From NCBI GenBank assembly GCA_022266195.1, contig WHVY01000002.1, positions 13,035,001 through 13,099,000 on the forward strand: a DNA stretch of 64,000 nt, in the 5' to 3' direction. This stretch comes from Tetranychus cinnabarinus. Lineage: Eukaryota; Arthropoda; Arachnida; Trombidiformes; Tetranychidae. The translations under genes were made by a program, and so were the position numbers. The notes beneath the pieces are model-generated. The model was not told where the DNA came from, ran no database searches, and was given only the letters and a program-made list of their open reading frames with translations. Below, in pieces: positions 63,645 through 64,000 of the stretch (position 1 is the stretch's first letter; each line of letters begins with the position of its first letter).

Positions 63645-64000
63645 CTATTTGTTTTCAGGTTCAGGCAGACCCAATCTTTCCCTGATTTTTTTAGCCACTT
63701 CATCCTTTTTTTCGTCCATTTCCTTGGTTTGTCTTTCTTGTTCCTCAAGGCTCATTCTACCTCGGCGACGACCTCGGCGACCTCCACGATGATCATTCCC
63801 TTGTCCTCGATTGCCAGGCCCTCTATAATTGTTAAATGGTCTTCCTCGATTATCTTGACCTCTATTACTGCCACTTGGTCCATCACTTCTGTTATCATAA
63901 CCTCTATTGCTACCAAACCCTCTACCACCACGGTTATCTTGCCATCCACCTCTATTACTAACTCCTCTTCCTCGATTGTCATAACCTCTATTACTACTGC
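63645..64000 (-). CDS. RGG-repeat RNA-binding-type protein, C-terminal exon (partial)
   Basis: The frame enters from the right edge and stops at TAG 63647-63645, about 118 residues. The first part is a Gly/Arg/Asn-rich repeat tract (SNRGYDNRGRGVSNRGGW and similar, with RGG boxes), then a basic GRRGRRRGR patch and a charged helical tail starting MSLEEQERQTKEMDEK and ending RERLGLPEPENK. RGG tracts bind RNA and are substrates of arginine methyltransferases. The N-terminal domains lie outside the window, so the family cannot be named. No splice site is needed within the visible part. Confidence 0.75.
   Translation of the reverse strand, partial: SSNRGYDNRGRGVSNRGGWQDNRGGRGFGSNRGYDNRSDGPSGSNRGQDNRGRPFNNYRGPGNRGQGNDHRGGRRGRRRGRMSLEEQERQTKEMDEKKDEVAKKIRERLGLPEPENK

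Noticed and set aside
63752..63982. Glu/Val-rich 76-residue minus-strand frame
   Set aside because: It is the out-of-frame shadow of the RGG-repeat coding sequence.
1..64000. CRISPR arrays, prokaryotic operons, tRNA or rRNA genes, endogenous virus
   Set aside because: None seen. Repeats are not regularly spaced, no tRNA B-box with a matching cloverleaf was found and no viral gene was recognised.

Overview
This is animal nuclear DNA: AT-rich, with genes split by GT-AG introns (many only 65-100 bp), AATAAA signals and no operon structure. The gene set (a 5-HT1-type receptor with the FSPEFR tail typical of arthropod receptors, a multi-copy orcokinin neuropeptide precursor, P5A-ATPase, TMEM50) points to an arthropod. 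Small genome and short introns make an acariform mite or another chelicerate a reasonable but unproven guess. Layout, left to right: 1-2432 holds broken coding remnants and intron of a GPCR; 2433-3116 (+) is the last exon of a serotonin 5-HT1-like receptor; 4270-5048 (-) is a two-exon gene matching only the C-terminal third of TMEM214; 6444-8000 (-) is an intronless gene matching only the middle of SETD2/Set2, without SET, WW or SRI domain; 8990-14395 (-) is a complete 13-exon ATP13A1 (P5A ER ATPase, 1183 aa by my splicing); 15916-16653 (+) is a complete four-exon TMEM50 (158 aa). From 18398 to 43759 (+) I assemble a 365-aa type I membrane protein with signal peptide, furin-like site, two six-cysteine EB-like modules, one membrane segment and a Ser/Arg-rich tail; its first intron is about 22.8 kb and almost featureless. 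Tail to tail with it, 44242-48302 (-) is an orcokinin precursor with eight NFDEID-type repeats, six of them ending in Gly before the dibasic site, which predicts amidated orcokinins. The right third is gene-poor and carries transposon relics: a 1.1-kb mariner/Tc1-like element with TA-flanked ends (49133-50229), a decayed IS630/Tc1-type DDE transposase (about 54757-55365) and a hairpin or MITE-like inverted repeat (60332-60652). The window ends in the C-terminal RGG exon of an RNA-binding-type protein (63645->64000, -). No prokaryotic system, CRISPR array, rRNA or tRNA gene was seen. The genes do not form one pathway. The most unusual content is the orcokinin precursor with its extra peptides, the two neighbouring genes that each represent only a fragment of a well-known larger protein, and the EB-module receptor with a giant intron. 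All splice models come from reading donor/acceptor sites and phases by eye and were checked only for frame consistency.
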